Assembly (NCBI RefSeq): GCF_000716445.1
Contig: NZ_JNWK01000052.1
Location: forward strand, 1-50,917
From: Streptomyces wedmorensis
GTDB lineage: Bacteria; Actinomycetota; Actinomycetes; Streptomycetales; Streptomycetaceae
Reading direction: 5' to 3'
Length of the DNA: 50,917 bases
The position numbers were made by a program, and so were the translations under genes. Shown here one piece after another: positions 16,604 through 24,441 of the stretch. The notes under the pieces were generated by a model that ran no database searches, was not told the DNA's origin, and worked only from the letters and a program-made list of their open reading frames with translations. Numbering within the stretch: position 1 is the stretch's first letter; the number at the start of each line of letters is the position of its first letter.

Positions 16604-16615
16604 GGTAGTACTACC
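16604..16615. promoter_or_regulatory. Palindrome GGTAGTACTACC upstream of the MHYT gene
   Basis: A perfect 12-bp palindrome 57 bp upstream of the MHYT start. It contains TAGTACT, which could double as a -10 box on the minus strand. Candidate operator. Confidence 0.4.
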
Positions 16616-16698
16616 GGGGCGAGATTATGGCGCGCCGGGACTCCGGCGACCACGTGACCGGGGAATTGCCGGTGGTGAGACCGGAGCGAGACCGGTCC

Positions 16699-16768
16699 GT
16701 GATCTTGGATACGCGGGCTGTCGATGCCGGGCCCTGATCTTGAAGGCGGCGGCTGTCGGTGCCGGGCC
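16699..16768 (+). repeat. Tandem 34-bp duplication in the ogt promoter
   Basis: 16699-16732 and 16735-16768 match at 28 of 34 positions; both begin TGATCTTG and end TGCCGGGCC. The second copy provides the damage element TGTCGGTG. The first has the variant TGTCGATG and no usable -10 box at the correct spacing. Confidence 0.75.
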
Positions 16769-16775
16769 GTACGGT
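16754..16775 (+). promoter_or_regulatory. PafBC-type damage promoter of ogt, leaderless
   Basis: TGTCGGTG (16754-16761), 8 nt, TACGGT (16770-16775), then 7 nt to the ATG at 16783. This is a full match to the RGTG form of the RecA-independent damage consensus. Confidence 0.8.
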
Positions 16776-16782
16776 GGGCGGC

Positions 16783-17358
16783 ATGGACATCGAAGCGGGG
16801 CCGGCGGGCAGGACCTCCCCCGGGGCGCCCGTCCCGGTGGAGTGGACGGTCGTGGAGAGCGACATCGGGCCGCTGTTCCTCGCCGCGACCGGGCGGGGTC
16901 TGGTGCGGGTCGAGTTCCACGCCGACGCGGCGCGGCGGGAGCGGATGCTCGACCGGCTGGCCGGGCAGCTCGGCGCGCAGCCGGTGGAGTGCGCCTCGGG
17001 CCTGCTCGCCGAGCCGATACGCCGGCTCGACCGCTACTTCGCGGGCGAGCGCGGCGACATCGTCCTGCCCCTCGACTGGAGCCTGACGACCGGGTTCAAC
17101 CGGCAGGTGCTGCGCGAGCTGGCGACCGGCGTTCCGTACGGGACGGTCGTCGGTTACGGGGAGCTGGCGAGGCGCGTGGGGCAGCCCCGTGCCGCGCAGG
17201 CGGTCGGGGTGGCGATGGGCTCCAACCCGCTGCCCCTGGTGGTGCCGTGCCACCGCGTGGTGGAGAGCGACGGAGGGCTCGGCGGCTTCGGCGGCGGCCT
17301 GGAGACCAAGCGGCGGCTGCTGGCCCTGGAAGGCGTCCTGCCCGCGCCGCTCTTCTGA
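16783..17358 (+). CDS. ogt: Methylated-DNA--[protein]-cysteine S-methyltransferase
   Basis: A suicide repair protein that moves the alkyl group from O6-alkylguanine to its own cysteine. 191 residues. The N-terminal RNase-H-like domain covers about 20-95. The C-terminal domain has FNRQVLRELATGVPYGTVVGYGELARRVG (recognition helix region), QAVGVAMGSNPLPLVVPCHRVV with the acceptor Cys in PCHR at about residue 156, and GGFGGGLETKRRLLALEG. There is no AraC-like Ada domain, so it is the Ogt form. The ATG at 16783 follows the -10 box by 7 nt, so the mRNA is probably leaderless. The promoter arrangement shared with uvrB suggests co-induction by DNA damage. Confidence 0.95.
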   Translation: MDIEAGPAGRTSPGAPVPVEWTVVESDIGPLFLAATGRGLVRVEFHADAARRERMLDRLAGQLGAQPVECASGLLAEPIRRLDRYFAGERGDIVLPLDWSLTTGFNRQVLRELATGVPYGTVVGYGELARRVGQPRAAQAVGVAMGSNPLPLVVPCHRVVESDGGLGGFGGGLETKRRLLALEGVLPAPLF

Positions 17359-17425
17359 GCGGGGGCATCTCCCGGACGTCCGGCGGGCGTTCCCATCAGA
17401 TGAGATGGCTGGCACACTCACGTCA

Positions 17426-18712
17426 GTGACCCAGACCTCCGGTGCCCCTGACGCCACCCTGCCCGAGCACATATCCGTCACCGACGCCGAGCTGCCGGCC
17501 CTGCGCCGGCGCATCCAGGCGGTGCTGATCGGCACCCAGATCCTCGGCGGCCTCGGCATCGCCACCGGCATCGCGCTCGCCGCCGTCCTCGCCAGGGACG
17601 TCAGCGGCTCCGAGGCACTGTCCGGCCTGGCGTCGACGGCGAGCGTGGCCGGACCCGCCCTGCTCGCCATGCCGCTGGCCTCCCTGATGGCCGCGCGCGG
17701 GCGCCGGGCCGGGCTCGTCCTCGCGTACCTCATCGGAGCCGTCGGTGCCGGGGTCGCGGTGCTCGGAGCCGTCGCCGACAGCTTCCCCCTGCTGCTCGTC
17801 GGTTTCGTCGGCTTCGGCGCCGGGTCCTCGGCGAACCTCGCGGCCCGCTTCGCCGCCGCCGACCTGGCCGAACCGGACCGCAGGGCGCGGGCCATCTCCA
17901 CGGTGGTGTGGGCGACGACGATCGGGGCGGTGCTCGGCCCGAACATCGCCGCGCCGGCCGGGCGGAGCGTCACCGGCCTGGGCATCCCGGCCACGGCGGG
18001 CCCCTTCGTCTGGGCCGCCGGAGTCTTCGTCGTCGCGGCGGTCCTGGTGGCCCTGCTGCTGCGCCCCGACCCGCTCCTCACCGCCCGCGCCCTGACCGGC
18101 TCCGACGCCGGCAAGGCCGCGGAGGGACGCTCGCTGCGCGCCGGCATGCGGGCGGTACGGGAGTCGCCGATGGCCCGGCTCGCCCTGGTCACCGTCGCCG
18201 CCTCGCACACCGCGATGGTGTCGATCATGTCGATGACACCGGTGGCGCTCACCCACCACGGCGCGGACATCCAGCTGATCGGCATGGTCATCAGCGGGCA
18301 CATCGCCGGCATGTACGCCTTCTCGCCCGTGATGGGCTGGCTGTCCGACCGGCTCGGCCGGCTGTCGGTCATCGGACTCGCCGTCGGGCTCCTCGGCACC
18401 GCGGCGCTCGTCGCGGGCACCTCGGGAGCGAGTCACGCCCAGACCGCCGTGGGCCTCTTCATCCTCGGCCTCGGCTGGTCGGCGGGGCTCGTGTCCGGCT
18501 CGGCGCTGCTCACGGACTCGGTGCCGCAGGAGGCGCGGGCAGCGGTCCAGGGGCTCTCCGACACCGTCATGAACACCGCCGCCGGCCTCGGCGGTCTCGC
18601 GGCGGGCCTGATCGTCTCGCAGGCGGGCTACGGCCCGCTGAACGCGATCGCCGCCTGCCTGCTCCTCCCGATGGCCGCGCTCGCCGCGCGGAGTGTGCTC
18701 CGGAAGGCCTGA
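17426..18712 (+). CDS. MFS transporter (drug/metabolite exporter type)
   Basis: About 428 residues with 12 predicted helices. The start is uncertain. GTG 17426 is preceded at 7 nt by CACACT, a plausible leaderless -10; an in-frame ATG at 17405 would add 7 residues. Neither has an RBS. The loop 2-3 motif is reduced (MAARGRRAGLVLAYLIGA). The loop 8-9 motif SDRLGRLSVIGLAVGLLG is clear. The C-terminal half contains FILGLGWSAGLVSGSALLT, typical of exporters in the drug:H+ antiporter group. The gene stands alone and converges with the beta-propeller gene, separated by a pair of repeated hairpins. The substrate is unknown. Confidence 0.88.
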   Translation: MTQTSGAPDATLPEHISVTDAELPALRRRIQAVLIGTQILGGLGIATGIALAAVLARDVSGSEALSGLASTASVAGPALLAMPLASLMAARGRRAGLVLAYLIGAVGAGVAVLGAVADSFPLLLVGFVGFGAGSSANLAARFAAADLAEPDRRARAISTVVWATTIGAVLGPNIAAPAGRSVTGLGIPATAGPFVWAAGVFVVAAVLVALLLRPDPLLTARALTGSDAGKAAEGRSLRAGMRAVRESPMARLALVTVAASHTAMVSIMSMTPVALTHHGADIQLIGMVISGHIAGMYAFSPVMGWLSDRLGRLSVIGLAVGLLGTAALVAGTSGASHAQTAVGLFILGLGWSAGLVSGSALLTDSVPQEARAAVQGLSDTVMNTAAGLGGLAAGLIVSQAGYGPLNAIAACLLLPMAALAARSVLRKA

Positions 18713-18743
18713 GACCGGCTCCGTACGGCCCGGGCGACGGAAC

Positions 18744-18803
18744 CGGGCCGCGTACGGCACGGCCCGGCCGACGAATCGGGCCGCGTACGGCACGGCCCGG
18801 CCG
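18744..18803. terminator. Duplicated hairpin unit between convergent genes
   Basis: A 27-bp unit occurs twice at a 33-bp step (18744-18770, 18777-18803), identical in both. Each copy contains the inverted repeat CGGGCCG / CGGCCCG, giving two tandem hairpins that can stop transcription from either side. Confidence 0.65.
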
Positions 18804-18804
18804 G

Positions 18805-19794
18805 TCAGCGCGGGGCCGCTGGCGACGAGGCGCCGCTCACCAGCCGGCGCGGGGCGCCCGAGCCGTCGGCCGGAACCGACCAGACCGCTCCCCCGTAGCC
18901 GTACGCGAGGGTCCGCCCGTCCGTCCACAGGGCCTGGTCGTCGATGCCGCGCCGCTCGGCGACGGGGTGCTCGCGGCCGGAGCGCAGGTCGTACACGTAC
19001 AGCCGCCACGGCTCGCGCGGGCCGTCCGAGACCCGTTTCTTGAAGGCGATCCGGGTGCCGTCCGGGGACAGCGACGGGCACTCGGTGTTCTCCCGCAGGG
19101 CCCGCGCCGACCAGGACCGCATGTCCCCCTCGACGAGGTGCGTGCGGCCGCCGGTGGACACGGTGGCGTAGAAGCGGTTGTCGTCGGCGGCGAACGTGAC
19201 GCCCCAGTAGTTGACGTCCGGGGCGTGGTGGCGGCGTCCGCCGAGGGTGAGCGGGATCTGCTCGATGTTCTTCACCAGGTAGCCGGTGCGCAGGTCGAGG
19301 ATCGAGGTGCGGGTGGAGAACGACGAGCGCGCGTAGGAGTCGCCGGTCGCGAACATCGTCCAGGAGAGCATCTGTCCCGACGCGGACACCCTGGCCCGGC
19401 TGGGGATGCCCGGCAGCGCGATGCGGCGCAGCTCGCGCAGGTTCCGGTCGAGTACGAGGGCGTACGAGCGGGCCGGTACGCCCGGCCGTCGCTGGAGGCA
19501 GAGGGCGGTGGGCCCCGCCGCGTGGAAGCGGTCGCAGGAGGGGCCGCCGACGACCCGCCCGCCGGGCGCGGACGGGTCCACGCGCGCGACGCGCCCGCTC
19601 GCGGTGTCCCGGACGTAGAGCGCCGTGCCGCCGTCGAGGGTGAAGCCGGCGTCGGCGGTGCCGGCGGCGGCCTGCTGCCCGGAGGCCGCCCGGAGGGTGT
19701 AGGCCGTGGCGCCTCCGCCGAGCAGCAGGAGGGCGAGGACGAGGATGCCCACGCGCGCGCGTGCGGAGAGGCGGGCACCGGTCGGGGCGTTCAT
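18805..19794 (-). CDS. TolB-like beta-propeller protein, membrane-anchored
   Basis: A 329-residue protein with one N-terminal transmembrane helix (ARVGILVLALLLLGGGATAY), probably anchoring an extracytoplasmic domain. The rest reads as repeated WD40/PD40-like blades: GGTALYVRDTASGRVARVD, LSWTMFATGDSY, ECPSLSPDGTRIAFKKR (the SPDGTRIAF signature of TolB/PD40 blades), LYVYDLRSGREHPV and TLAYGYGGAVWSVPADG. It starts 4 nt after the preceding MFS stop and is the last gene of a three-gene operon with the secreted phosphoesterase and the MFS transporter. Function is unknown. Similar Streptomyces proteins are annotated only as TolB family. Confidence 0.82.
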   Translation of the reverse strand: MNAPTGARLSARARVGILVLALLLLGGGATAYTLRAASGQQAAAGTADAGFTLDGGTALYVRDTASGRVARVDPSAPGGRVVGGPSCDRFHAAGPTALCLQRRPGVPARSYALVLDRNLRELRRIALPGIPSRARVSASGQMLSWTMFATGDSYARSSFSTRTSILDLRTGYLVKNIEQIPLTLGGRRHHAPDVNYWGVTFAADDNRFYATVSTGGRTHLVEGDMRSWSARALRENTECPSLSPDGTRIAFKKRVSDGPREPWRLYVYDLRSGREHPVAERRGIDDQALWTDGRTLAYGYGGAVWSVPADGSGAPRRLVSGASSPAAPR

Positions 19795-19798
19795 GGGG

Positions 19799-21103
19799 TC
19801 AGTCCTCTCGGAGGGCCGTGGAGTCCGTGGGAGCCTGCGGGGCCTTGGGCAGGAGGCGGGCGGCGCAGCACAGGGCGGCCGCGAGGGCGACGAGCGCGGC
19901 CACGAGGGCGGTCTCGGGGCCGCTCGCCGTCCAGACGGCCCCGAAGGCGACGGCGGCCCCGAGCCGGGCGAGCGCCTGGGCGGTCTGGACGAGCGCCAGG
20001 CCGCCGGCCTGCCGCCCCTCGGCGAGGAACGGTCCGGCCAGGGCCATCAGGACGCCGTCGGTGGCGGCGTAGAAGACCCCGAGCAGCCCGAGGACGCCGA
20101 CGAGGACCGCGCCGCCGGGCAGCGGGGCCAGGAGCAGGCCGTACGCCAGGAGCAGCGCGCCGTGACCGTACAGGAGTGGTCGGCGGCGCCCCGTGCGGTC
20201 GGCGAGACGTCCGGCCGGGACGGCGAGCAGCAGGTAGACGGCGGCCGCGCCGAGCGGCAGGAACGGGAACCAGGTCGCGTCCAGGTCGAGCCGGCGCTGG
20301 AGCAGCAGGTAGAGGAAGGAGTCGCCGACGGTGGCGGACCCGAGGAGGGCGGCGCAGAGCACGATCCGCCGGTACGCGGGCGAGCGTGGCGCGGCGAGGA
20401 GTCCGCCGCGCGCGGGGGGCGGGGCGGGAGCGGTGGGCGCGCCCGCCGTGTCGAGCGGCTCGTGCCGGGGCGGTGCGCTCCGCCGGCCGGGGACGAGGAG
20501 CAGCCACAGCAGGACGCCGAACGCGCCGACGCAGAAGCTGACGGCGAAGACGGCCTCGTACGCCTCGGCCGTCGCCGACAGGAGGGCGAACGCGGCGAGG
20601 GGGCCGAGGAGCGCGCCCGTGGTGTCCATGGCCCTGTGGGTGCCGAAGGCACGGCCCAGGTCATCCGGCGGGCTGTGCAGGGTGATCAGCGCGTCGCGCG
20701 GGGCGGTGCGCACCCCCTTGCCGAGCCGGTCGGCGGCGAGCGCGGTGGCGATCCATCCGGTCGCGCCGCCCGCGAGGAGGAGGCCGAGCCGGGAGCAGGC
20801 GGAGAGGGCGTAGCCGAGCCCGGCGACCTGCTTGTGGCGGCCGCCGCGGTCGGCGGTGGCCCCGCCGAGGAGCCGTACGAGCGCGGTGGCGCCGGTGGAC
20901 AGGCCGTCGAGCAGGCCGAACTGGAGGGGGGAGAGGCCGAGTCCGAGGACCAGGTACAGCGGCAGGACGGCGGTCACCATCTCCGAGGAGACGTCGGTGA
21001 CCAGGCTGACCGCGCCGAGGGCGAGGACGGTGCCGGGGACGCGCCGCCGGACCCCCGAGGGGGTGGGCGGCGCGTCGCGGCGACCGGTGGTCGCGAGGTA
21101 CAT
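19799..21103 (-). CDS. MFS transporter
   Basis: A 434-residue transporter with 11-12 predicted helices. The start ATG overlaps the stop of the phosphoesterase gene (TGATG), indicating coupling. The N-terminal half contains SLVTDVSSEMVTAVLPLYLV and GLLDGLSTGATALVRLLGG. The loop 2-3 motif is ATADRGGRHKQVAGLGYALSA and the loop 8-9 motif is GRLADRTGRRRPLL. The opening DVSSEM segment is typical of the family of bacterial MFS proteins annotated as permeases of unknown substrate. The context (secreted phosphoesterase upstream, propeller protein downstream) could mean uptake or export of a product released outside the cell, which is inference. Confidence 0.87.
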   Translation of the reverse strand: MYLATTGRRDAPPTPSGVRRRVPGTVLALGAVSLVTDVSSEMVTAVLPLYLVLGLGLSPLQFGLLDGLSTGATALVRLLGGATADRGGRHKQVAGLGYALSACSRLGLLLAGGATGWIATALAADRLGKGVRTAPRDALITLHSPPDDLGRAFGTHRAMDTTGALLGPLAAFALLSATAEAYEAVFAVSFCVGAFGVLLWLLLVPGRRSAPPRHEPLDTAGAPTAPAPPPARGGLLAAPRSPAYRRIVLCAALLGSATVGDSFLYLLLQRRLDLDATWFPFLPLGAAAVYLLLAVPAGRLADRTGRRRPLLYGHGALLLAYGLLLAPLPGGAVLVGVLGLLGVFYAATDGVLMALAGPFLAEGRQAGGLALVQTAQALARLGAAVAFGAVWTASGPETALVAALVALAAALCCAARLLPKAPQAPTDSTALRED

Positions 21104-22443
21104 CAGTGGCAGGTGTAGGTCGGGCCGGAGTCCTTGACCTGGTCGTCGGTGCCGACGTACTGCCAGGTGTAGGTGGTGTCGGTGAGGTCCAGCTTCAGGA
21201 CGCCGTACGGACCGCTGATCCGCTTCTGGCTGTTGGGCTGGACCGTCTCGATGTCGTAGGGCTCGGCGCCGCCCATGCCGCCGACGATCTCGACGATGCC
21301 GTCGGCGGTGGCTCGCCCGCTCGGGTCCTGCGGGGCGAAGCGCTCGTAGTGGTGGTCGTGTCCGTTGAGGACGAGGTCGGCCTTGGCGCCGTACAGGATC
21401 TGCCAGACGGGCTTGGAGACCGGGTCGTTGCCGTGACCGCCGGAGGAGTACAGCGGGTGGTGGAAGTAGGCGGCGACGCAGCCCTTGGTGTTCCGCGCGA
21501 GGTCGTCCTTGAGCCACTGGATCTGCGCGGCGTCGTCGAAGGAGTTGGAGTCGAGGGCGACGAAGTGCCAGTTGCCCTGGTCGTAGCTGTAGTAGGGCTT
21601 GCCCTGCGGGTAGGCGATCGCGCCGAAGTAGGACTTGTAGCCGGCGAGCGGGCCGGCCGGGTCGTAGGTCTCGTGGTTGCCGGGGACGGGCCGGGTCTTC
21701 GCCTTGAAGGCGCCCCAGGTCTTGTCGTAGTAGGCGCGGAAGTCGGAGAGCAGGGCGTCGTCGTACTGGTTGTCGCCCATCGTCAGGTAGAAGGAGGGCG
21801 CGATCCGCTGGGCCAGTGCGGCGGTCTTGGGGTGGGCGCAGGAGCTGCTGGAGGCCGTGCACTGGGCGGCGATGTCGCCGGCCGCGACGACGGTGAAGGC
21901 GCCGCCGGGCGGGGGTGTGGTGGAGGTGGTGCCGTAGACCTCCACCGTGTAGAGCGAGTAGCCGTACGAGGTGCCGCGGGCGGTCCCGTAGACGCGGAGG
22001 TAGCGGCCGGTTCCGGTGAGGCCGGTCCAGTCGTCGGTGCCGCCGTTCCCTGCGGTCTCGGTGGCGAGACGGGTCCAGGTGGTGCCGTCGGCGGAGATCT
22101 CGACGCGGTAGGTCTTGGCGTAGGCGACCTCCCAGACGAGCTTGACGCGGGAGACGGTGGACGAGGGGCCGAGGTCGACCTTGATCCACTGCGGATCGAC
22201 GCCTTCGGTGCTGGCCCAGCGGGTGGTGGCGATCCCGTCGAAGGCCTTCTCGGGGCCGAAGGTGGAGTCCTCGACGGAGGAGGAGGTGGCGGGCCGTCCC
22301 TGGGATATCAGGGAGTCGGCGGCCGCTCCGGCCCGGTCCGGGAGGGCGAGCACGAGCCCGCCGACGAGCAGCAGGACGGCCGCGAGGACGAGCGGGAGGC
22401 GGGTGGTGGAGCGATGGGGTGGGGCGGAGGCGTACAGGCGCAT
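21103..22443 (-). CDS. Secreted metallophosphoesterase with N-terminal F5/8 type C (discoidin) domain
   Basis: A 446-residue exported protein. The signal peptide covers about 1-41 (LPLVLAAVLLLVGGLVLALP, cleavage near AGA-AAD). Residues about 42-172 form an F5/8 type C carbohydrate-binding module: FGPEKAFDGIATTRWAS, PQWIKVDLG and YLRVYGTARGTSYGYSLYTV. The catalytic domain then shows the calcineurin-like set in order: AAGDIA, MGDNQYDD, PVPGNHE, AAYFHHPLYSS and LNGHDHHYERF. The end matches purple-acid-phosphatase-like alkaline phosphatases of Streptomyces. The enzyme is probably bound to extracellular glycan or cell wall and hydrolyses phosphoesters there. It heads an operon with an MFS and a propeller protein. 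Confidence 0.9.
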   Translation of the reverse strand: MRLYASAPPHRSTTRLPLVLAAVLLLVGGLVLALPDRAGAAADSLISQGRPATSSSVEDSTFGPEKAFDGIATTRWASTEGVDPQWIKVDLGPSSTVSRVKLVWEVAYAKTYRVEISADGTTWTRLATETAGNGGTDDWTGLTGTGRYLRVYGTARGTSYGYSLYTVEVYGTTSTTPPPGGAFTVVAAGDIAAQCTASSSSCAHPKTAALAQRIAPSFYLTMGDNQYDDALLSDFRAYYDKTWGAFKAKTRPVPGNHETYDPAGPLAGYKSYFGAIAYPQGKPYYSYDQGNWHFVALDSNSFDDAAQIQWLKDDLARNTKGCVAAYFHHPLYSSGGHGNDPVSKPVWQILYGAKADLVLNGHDHHYERFAPQDPSGRATADGIVEIVGGMGGAEPYDIETVQPNSQKRISGPYGVLKLDLTDTTYTWQYVGTDDQVKDSGPTYTCH

Positions 22444-22681
22444 ACCTGGGCTCCCTGGCCTGAGGGGGTGGCGAGAGCTGGACACCGGTGCGGCGCACCA
22501 CGATCCGGCCGCGCGGGCCGGGCGCCCGCGCCGCGGGGAAGCGGACGCGGGCGACCGGCCGGTGGCGATTCGGGCGCCACGCGGTGGGGTGGTGCTCGGC
22601 GGCCGGGTCAGAGCTCTCGCTGAGCGCGTCACGCCGCTGGATCGGGCGCCGCGCCAAGCCGCCGCCGGGGATGCTAGCGGA

Positions 22682-22696
22682 TAGGAAGGTTTCCTA
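22682..22696. promoter_or_regulatory. Palindrome TAGGAA-N3-TTCCTA upstream of the phosphoesterase operon
   Basis: Inverted repeat with 6-bp arms in the 286-bp region between the cupin stop and the phosphoesterase start, about 240 bp before that start. No gene is seen in 22444-22729. Similar AGGAA/TTCCT palindromes precede secreted hydrolase genes in streptomycetes, so it is a candidate operator. The regulator is not assigned. Confidence 0.4.
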
Positions 22697-22729
22697 CCAG
22701 ACCCTCGACCGCCCGGCGGCCCCGGGCGT

Positions 22730-23086
22730 TCAGAGGCTGATGTGGTACGCCTTGCGGAGGGTCTCGTGCACGGTCCAGGTCGTCCGGTCGCCCTCGCGCA
22801 GCACACAGGCGTCGCCGGGTCCGATCTCCAGCGTCTCGCCGCCCTCGACGGCGACGGTCGCCCGCCCGGAGACCACCACGAACAGCTCGTTGGCCTCCGT
22901 GTCGGTGACGACGCCGGGGGTGATCTGCCAGATGCCTCGCAGCTGCTTCCCGTCGGCGGACTCCCACAGCACCTTGCCGGTCACCTCGGGCGTGCCGGAG
23001 ACGATCTGGCCGGGGTCGAGCGGCTCCGCTTCGAGCTCGGCGTCGGGGATGTGCACGGCGAAGGAAGGCAGGTCATGAGTGGTCAT
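22730..23086 (-). CDS. Cupin-fold protein (EutQ-like, DUF861 type)
   Basis: A 118-residue single-domain cupin. The core is VLWESADGKQLRGIWQITPG, then ELFVVVSGRATVAVEGGE (first cupin motif region) and LEIGPGDACVLREGDRTTWTVHETLRKAYHI (second motif). The pattern WxxxxG-x-W and the GD-x-xxxxG-x-xxxW block fit the DUF861/EutQ-type cupins rather than metal-dependent dioxygenases; the usual G-H-x-H-x-E metal set is largely missing. ATG 23086 has no good RBS. TACAGT (23095-23100, minus strand) ends 8 nt upstream, so the mRNA may be leaderless. Function unknown. Confidence 0.83.
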   Translation of the reverse strand: MTTHDLPSFAVHIPDAELEAEPLDPGQIVSGTPEVTGKVLWESADGKQLRGIWQITPGVVTDTEANELFVVVSGRATVAVEGGETLEIGPGDACVLREGDRTTWTVHETLRKAYHISL

Positions 23087-23361
23087 GGGCGGTGACTGTA
23101 GCGGGGATCCACGGTCACCCCACGGCCGGGACCGGATGGAATAACCCACTCCGTTTCGCCCCCCACCAGGAGCGATACCCGGATCCCGGGACGGCGACGA
23201 AATCCGCACACACCCTCCGGCGCAGCGTCCGGCGGGTGCGGCGGCCTCCCCCGCCGGTCGCCCCGGGCGGCCCGTGACGGATTCCGCAGGCCCCGGCCGG
23301 GCCGTGGCGGGAGGTCGCCGCCGAGGTTTGCGGGGCCCGTGGGCGCGCCAAGGAATGGGAC

Positions 23362-24441
23362 ATGTCCACACAGGTGTCCGAAGAGGTACGGGAGGCGCTC
23401 CACGAGGGCCGCCCCGTCGTCGCGCTCGAATCGACGATCATCGCCCACGGCCTGCCCCGCCCGCGCAACCTCGCCGTGGCGCTGGAACTGGAGGAGCTCG
23501 TACGGGCCGGGGGCGCCGTCCCCGCCACCATCGCGGTGGTCGACGGCACGGCCAGAGTGGGCCTGGACCGGACGGCCCTGACCCGCATCGCCGAGGACCC
23601 GGCGGTACGGAAGCTGGGGCACCGCGACCTGGCCCCGGCCCTGGCGACCGGCGCCACGGGCGCCACGACGGTATCGGCGACGGCCTGGCTCGCGGCCGCC
23701 GCCGGGATACGGGTGTTCGCGACCGGCGGCCTCGGCGGGGTGCACCGGGAGTGGAGCGAGACGCAGGACGAGTCCGCCGACCTCCGGCTGCTCGCCCGGG
23801 TCGGGATCACCGTCGTCTGCGCCGGGGTCAAGTCGATCCTCGACGTGCCCGCGACGCTCCAGCGACTGGAGACGCTGGGCGTGACGGTCGTCGGATACGG
23901 CACGGACCGCTTCCCCGGCTTCTACCTCTCCTCATCGGGCGAACCCGTCGACTGGACCCTGCGCACCCCGGAGGAGGTGGCGGCGGTCATACGGTCCCAG
24001 GACGCGCTCGGCGGGCCCCCGGCTGCGCTCGTCGTCGCCAACCCGGTCCCGGAGGCCGAGCAGTTGGACCCCGCCCTGCACGAGCGGGTGCTGGCGCAGG
24101 CCCTCGCGGCGGCGAAGGAGAAGGGGATCACCGGCCAGGCGGTGACCCCCTTCCTCCTCGAACACCTGACGGTGCACACGGAAGGGGCGTCGCTGGAGGC
24201 GAACCTCGCGGCGGTACGGGGCAACGTGCGGCTCGCGGCGAGCATCGCGGGCGCGTACGGCACGGGAGCGACCGGGACGCGATCGGCCGGGGCAGGAGCG
24301 AACAGGGCGGGATCGGCCGAGGCAGGAGCGAACAGGGCAGGATCGACCGGGGCAGGAGCGAACAGGGCGGGATCGGCCGGGGCAGGAGCGAACAGGGCAG
24401 GATCGGCCGGGGCGGACACGCGCGGCCCGGACGGCCGGTGA
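23362..24441 (+). CDS. psuG: Pseudouridine-5'-phosphate glycosidase with repeat-derived C-terminal tail
   Basis: PsuG reversibly splits pseudouridine 5'-phosphate into uracil and ribose 5-phosphate. Hallmarks are VALESTIIAHGLPRPRNL (about 20-37), TIAVVDGTARVGLD, DLAPALATGATGATTVSAT, VFATGGLGGVHREW and VVCAGVKSILDVPATL. The enzyme core ends near RLAASIAGAY (about residue 298), close to the 312-residue E. coli length. The remaining about 60 residues are a low-complexity tail made by a 30-bp minisatellite (AGANRAGS units). RBS AAGGA lies 7-8 nt before the ATG. The stop overlaps the GTG of the downstream sugar kinase (GTGA), forming the usual psuG-psuK pair. The upstream gap 23087-23361 holds no gene. 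Confidence 0.94.
   Translation: MSTQVSEEVREALHEGRPVVALESTIIAHGLPRPRNLAVALELEELVRAGGAVPATIAVVDGTARVGLDRTALTRIAEDPAVRKLGHRDLAPALATGATGATTVSATAWLAAAAGIRVFATGGLGGVHREWSETQDESADLRLLARVGITVVCAGVKSILDVPATLQRLETLGVTVVGYGTDRFPGFYLSSSGEPVDWTLRTPEEVAAVIRSQDALGGPPAALVVANPVPEAEQLDPALHERVLAQALAAAKEKGITGQAVTPFLLEHLTVHTEGASLEANLAAVRGNVRLAASIAGAYGTGATGTRSAGAGANRAGSAEAGANRAGSTGAGANRAGSAGAGANRAGSAGADTRGPDGR
24281..24415 (+). repeat. 30-bp minisatellite inside the 3' end of psuG
   Basis: About 4.5 tandem copies of a 30-bp unit containing GGCAGGAGCGAACAGGGC and GGATCGGCC, with a few point differences. Each copy encodes ten residues of the form S-A-G-A-G-A-N-R-A-G. The unit is a multiple of three, so copy-number change would keep frame. 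Confidence 0.92.
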
